Shown here piece after piece: positions 5,288 through 7,560 of a DNA stretch of 7,560 bases. Where the stretch lies: NCBI GenBank assembly GCA_964478915.1, contig CAYZKG010000124.1, positions 1 to 7,560 of the forward strand, read 5' to 3'. The position numbers and the translations under genes are program-made. This stretch comes from CAYJUM01 sp964478915 (GTDB lineage: Bacteria; Nitrospirota; Nitrospiria; Nitrospirales; Nitrospiraceae). Numbering within the stretch: position 1 is the stretch's first letter; each line of letters starts with the position of its first letter. Below the pieces are notes generated by a model. The model was not told the origin of the DNA and did not search any database. It saw nothing but the letters and a program-made list of their open reading frames with translations.

Positions 5288-6722
5288 CCGGTCGGTCCTC
5301 GATGGTGATGCCGTGCTCGGCGAGCGTCTTCCTGATGCGATCCGCCGTGGCAAAATCCTTCCGCCGACGCGCCTCGTTGCGCTCCTCGATCCGGCGCTCG
5401 ATCTCGGCATCCGCGAGCCGAGGGCGAGTTGCCCGCTCGGCTCCGATCTGAAATTCCAGCTCTTTGAACTGCCAGTCCTTCACCGGGACCTGAAAGAGGC
5501 TGAGCGTCCGGCCGTACGTTCGGAAGGCCTCGTAGGCTTTCCCAGAGGCCTGCCGGGACAGTCCTCTCTGAATCAGGCCGTTCACCTCTCCGCGGAGCCG
5601 CTGGAATTCGGCGATCACCGTCGGGGTATTGAAGTCGTCCTCCATGGCTTCCTCGAAGACGGACCCGAAGCGCGCCAGTACTCCCTCCAGCGCCGCGTCG
5701 GCCGGCGCGTCGGGGGCGGTGGCCTCTCCCAGCCGCTGGAACAGGCCGTAGATGTTGTCCACGGCGGCCTTGGCCTCCTTGAGGCCCTGGTCCGAGAAGT
5801 CCACGGCGTGCCGATACTGGGTGCCCAGGAGGAAATACCGGATGGCCTCTCCCGTGACTTCGTCCCGGCAGCCCGAGCTGTCGAAGATCTCACGGAGCGT
5901 AAAGAAATTCCCGAGCGACTTGGACATCTTCTGCTGATTGATCTCGACAAACCCGTTGTGGATCCAGTATCGCGCAAACTCCCGGCCGGTGGCCGCCCGG
6001 GCTTGGGCAATCTCGTTTTCATGATGCGGGAAGATCAGGTCCATGCCTCCGCCGTGGATGTCAAAATTCTCCCCGAGGTGCCGGACCGACATCGCCGAGC
6101 ACTCGATGTGCCACCCCGGCCTTCCCGGTCCCCAGGGGCTGTCCCAGGCCGGCTCCCCCGGTTTCGAGGCCTTCCACAAGGCGAAGTCCATCGGATTACG
6201 CTTGCGCTCGTCCACCTCGACGCGGGCCCCGGCCAAGAGGTCCTCCGGCTTGCGCTTCGAGAGACTGCCGTAGGAGGGGTATGTGGCCACTTCGTAATAC
6301 ACGTCCCCGTCCACCCGATAGGCGTGTCCCTTGGCCAGCAGCGTCTCCACCATCCCGATGATGTCGGCAATGTGCTCGGTGGCCTTGGGCTCGAGATCGG
6401 CCGGCGTCACCCCTAGCCGAGCCATGTCCCGGCGATAGGCGTCGAGGTAGCGCTCCGTGATCGCGGTCCAGGGCACGCCCTCCTGGGCGGCGCGGGCCAG
6501 AATCTTGTCGTCGATGTCCGTGAAGTTCCGCACGTACGTGACGCGGTACCCGCGATGCCGCAGGTAGTTCCGGATCATGTCGAAGACCAGGGCGCTCCGG
6601 CCGTGACCCAGATGGCAGTCGTCGTACACGGTGACGCCGCAGACGTACATGCGGACGACGTTCGGCAGCAGCGGCTCGAACGGTTCCTTGCGGGCGGTCA
6701 GGGTGTTGTAGATCGTCAGCAT
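5262..6722 (-). CDS. cysS: Cysteinyl-tRNA synthetase
   Basis: This 486-aa class I synthetase charges tRNA-Cys in the cytoplasm. All signatures are present: the HIGH motif as HLGH (37-40), the KMSKS motif (265-269), and the zinc ligands C28, C208, H233 and E237 that give cysteine selectivity. PGWHIECSAM and FPHHENEIAQ surround the ligands, as is typical. The C-terminal region has the anticodon-binding helices and ends with an Arg/Glu-rich helix and KDFATADRIRKTLAEHGITIEDR, usual for the family. Length is normal. The start ATG (6722-6720) shares one base with the dedA stop (TGATG) and has no strong ribosome site of its own, so translation is probably coupled to dedA. The frame is open upstream to 7040, but that part lies within dedA and has no CysRS character. 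The end overlaps rlmB. Confidence 0.98.
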   Translation of the reverse strand: MLTIYNTLTARKEPFEPLLPNVVRMYVCGVTVYDDCHLGHGRSALVFDMIRNYLRHRGYRVTYVRNFTDIDDKILARAAQEGVPWTAITERYLDAYRRDMARLGVTPADLEPKATEHIADIIGMVETLLAKGHAYRVDGDVYYEVATYPSYGSLSKRKPEDLLAGARVEVDERKRNPMDFALWKASKPGEPAWDSPWGPGRPGWHIECSAMSVRHLGENFDIHGGGMDLIFPHHENEIAQARAATGREFARYWIHNGFVEINQQKMSKSLGNFFTLREIFDSSGCRDEVTGEAIRYFLLGTQYRHAVDFSDQGLKEAKAAVDNIYGLFQRLGEATAPDAPADAALEGVLARFGSVFEEAMEDDFNTPTVIAEFQRLRGEVNGLIQRGLSRQASGKAYEAFRTYGRTLSLFQVPVKDWQFKELEFQIGAERATRPRLADAEIERRIEERNEARRRKDFATADRIRKTLAEHGITIEDRPDGTSRWKR

Positions 6723-7372
6723 CAGGGAGGTCCCAATTCCACATCGCTCCGCCGTCGGGGCCAATGGGACCAGACGAAGTAGGCCGCGGCCGCGAGAAGG
6801 AGCAGCCCGATGACCAGATCGATCCGATGAAAGTACTGCCGCAGCTCCTCCCACCGCTCGCCCAGCTTCAACCCGATGAACGCCAGCAGAAAGCACCACG
6901 GGAGCGCGCCCACGAAGGTGAAGACCACAAAGCGGCCGAAATTCATCCGGGCGATGCCGGCCGGGAGGGAAATGAAGGTTCGGATGACCGGCAACATCCG
7001 GCTGATCAGGACGGCGGCCTCCCCGTAGCGGGCGAACCATCGGTCCGCCACCTCGAGGTCATGGCGTGAAATCAGGACGTAGGGCCCATAGCGCTCCACG
7101 AATGGCCGCCCGCCCCGGACGCCGACATAATACGCCAGGATCGACCCCACCACGTTTCCGAGCGCTCCCGCCAACGTGACCCCCAGCATCGTGAACTGCC
7201 CGGTCGAGATCAAATAGCCGGAGAACGGCATGATGATCTCGCTCGGAAGGGGAATGCAGGCGCTTTCGATCGCCATGGTGAGGAGGATGCCCGTGTAGCC
7301 GAACCGCGAGATCGTGGCGATTACGAACTTGCTGAGCTCGGCGAGGATCTGCTCCAAGAAATCTGCAATCAC
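6722..7372 (-). CDS. DedA/VTT-family membrane protein
   Basis: The protein has 216 aa, with a GTG start at 7372-7370 and GGGAGG about 11 nt upstream. DedA-family features are clear: ESACIPLPSEIIMPFSGYL (36-54) with E36 and E45, GNVVGSILAYYVG (72-84), and SRMLPVIRTFISLPAG (124-139). This last motif contains R125 and R131, matching the arginines found essential in E. coli homologues. Two re-entrant-type and several transmembrane helices follow, then a basic, cytoplasmic-type C-terminus. DedA proteins are linked to membrane homeostasis, proton motive force, and undecaprenyl-phosphate or phospholipid movement; which substrate this one handles cannot be told. It is the first gene of the operon with cysS and rlmB. 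The upstream gap to the terminator T-run is only 38 bp and shows no clear promoter. Confidence 0.93.
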   Translation of the reverse strand: MIADFLEQILAELSKFVIATISRFGYTGILLTMAIESACIPLPSEIIMPFSGYLISTGQFTMLGVTLAGALGNVVGSILAYYVGVRGGRPFVERYGPYVLISRHDLEVADRWFARYGEAAVLISRMLPVIRTFISLPAGIARMNFGRFVVFTFVGALPWCFLLAFIGLKLGERWEELRQYFHRIDLVIGLLLLAAAAYFVWSHWPRRRSDVELGPP

Positions 7373-7395
7373 GCGGTGCTGAACCTCCCTCTGAA

Positions 7396-7408
7396 TTGAT
7401 CAGATCAA
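7396..7408. promoter_or_regulatory. Small palindrome upstream of dedA
   Basis: TTGATCAGATCAA has perfect 6-bp arms around one base. It sits between the tRNA terminator and the dedA Shine-Dalgarno. It could be an operator, but a palindrome this short may be chance. Confidence 0.25.
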
Positions 7409-7410
7409 AC

Positions 7411-7433
7411 AAAAAAAGCTGCCCGCGGCAGCT
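7411..7433 (-). terminator. Rho-independent terminator after tRNA-Pro
   Basis: On the minus strand AGCTGCC (7433-7427), a 3-nt loop and GGCAGCT (7423-7417) form a perfect 7-bp stem. A run of seven Ts (7417-7411) follows, its first base shared with the stem. Orientation and position, about 70 nt past the tRNA 3' end, fit termination of the tRNA-Pro transcript. On the plus strand the downstream sequence is not T-rich enough to act as a good terminator. Confidence 0.88.
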
Positions 7434-7459
7434 CTTGCTTTAACGGTAAGGCGTGAGGG

Positions 7460-7490
7460 GTGAGGAGTGAAGGGTCTGTTCACTCCTCAC
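7460..7490. repeat. Perfect 11-bp inverted repeat between tRNA-Pro and its terminator
   Basis: GTGAGGAGTGA (7460-7470) and TCACTCCTCAC (7480-7490) are perfect inverted repeats around 9 bases. The left arm continues a GCGTGAGGGGTGAGGAGTGA run (7451-7470), of the same word family as the repeats at 1027-1054, 2842-2883 and 3048-3066. Confidence 0.75.
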
Positions 7491-7505
7491 CGCTCTACGT
7501 CTATC

Positions 7506-7560
7506 TGGTCGGGGCGAGCCGATTTGAACGGCCGACCACTCGCACCCCAAGCGAGTGCGC
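7506..7560 (-). tRNA. tRNA-Pro(GGG), 3' part (cut by right edge)
   Basis: On the minus strand the last D-stem bases (GCGC, 7560-7557) precede the anticodon arm. Its stem CTCGC/GCGAG closes the loop TTGGGGT, with anticodon GGG at 7548-7546. The T-arm has stem GGCCG/CGGCT (one G-U pair) and loop TTCAAAT. The acceptor strand CGCCCCG, discriminator A and an encoded CCA (7508-7506) finish the molecule. The acceptor 5' strand and most of the D-arm lie outside the window. It would read CCC and CCU proline codons. Confidence 0.95.

Noticed and set aside
5313..6416. Plus-strand open frame of 367 codons opposite cysS
   Set aside because: The cysS assignment is certain. A long antisense frame is common opposite GC-rich genes, and this one shows no family motif.
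1..7560. CRISPR array, transposase, phage or toxin-antitoxin genes
   Set aside because: No regularly spaced repeats with spacers and no such protein motifs on either strand.

Overview
The window is GC-rich bacterial chromosome with tightly packed genes, most of them on the minus strand. A run of 100 Ns flanked by a repeated 55-mer shows that it comes from a scaffolded short-read assembly, possibly a metagenome bin. Short intergenic repeats of the GTGAGGCGTGAGG type, a four-gene minor-pilin operon and a stand-alone LuxR-type helix-turn-helix protein would fit a Nitrospirota-like (Nitrospira or relative) bacterium. That placement is inference only, because nothing here is taxonomically decisive.

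Left part (1-4002, minus strand): a type IV pilus / type II secretion-like pseudopilin module. In transcription order it holds a prepilin peptidase (pilD-like, 4002 to 3062, interrupted by the assembly gap), a 352-bp non-coding interval, and then fimT/gspH-like, pilV-like, pilW-like and pilX-like minor pilins. fimT-pilV and pilV-pilW overlap by 4 and 1 nt. pilX follows pilW by 41 nt and runs off the left edge, still open after 337 codons. PilD would cleave the leaders of all four, which would then prime or tip the pilus; a PilY1-type adhesin gene often follows pilX in such clusters and may lie beyond position 1.

Middle (4003-4460, plus strand): a good sigma-70-type promoter drives a small DNA-binding protein that is only a LuxR/NarL helix-turn-helix domain, divergent from pilD.

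Right part (4469-7372, minus strand): an operon of DedA-family membrane protein, cysteinyl-tRNA synthetase (cysS) and 23S rRNA 2'-O-methyltransferase (rlmB), with overlapping coding ends. Upstream lie a rho-independent terminator and the 3' part of a tRNA-Pro(GGG) cut by the window edge.

No wholly new system is visible. The most interesting non-coding structure is the pilD-fimT interval, which has two identically built 28-bp palindromes 85 bp apart flanking a possible sigma-54-like promoter. Also notable are an ATG-bearing heptanucleotide repeat that forms the pilV start region, a perfect hairpin in the first codons of pilX, and short repeat arrays that begin at the stop codons of pilD and pilW. 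The pilD gene looks broken, but this is an assembly artefact that can be repaired on paper.
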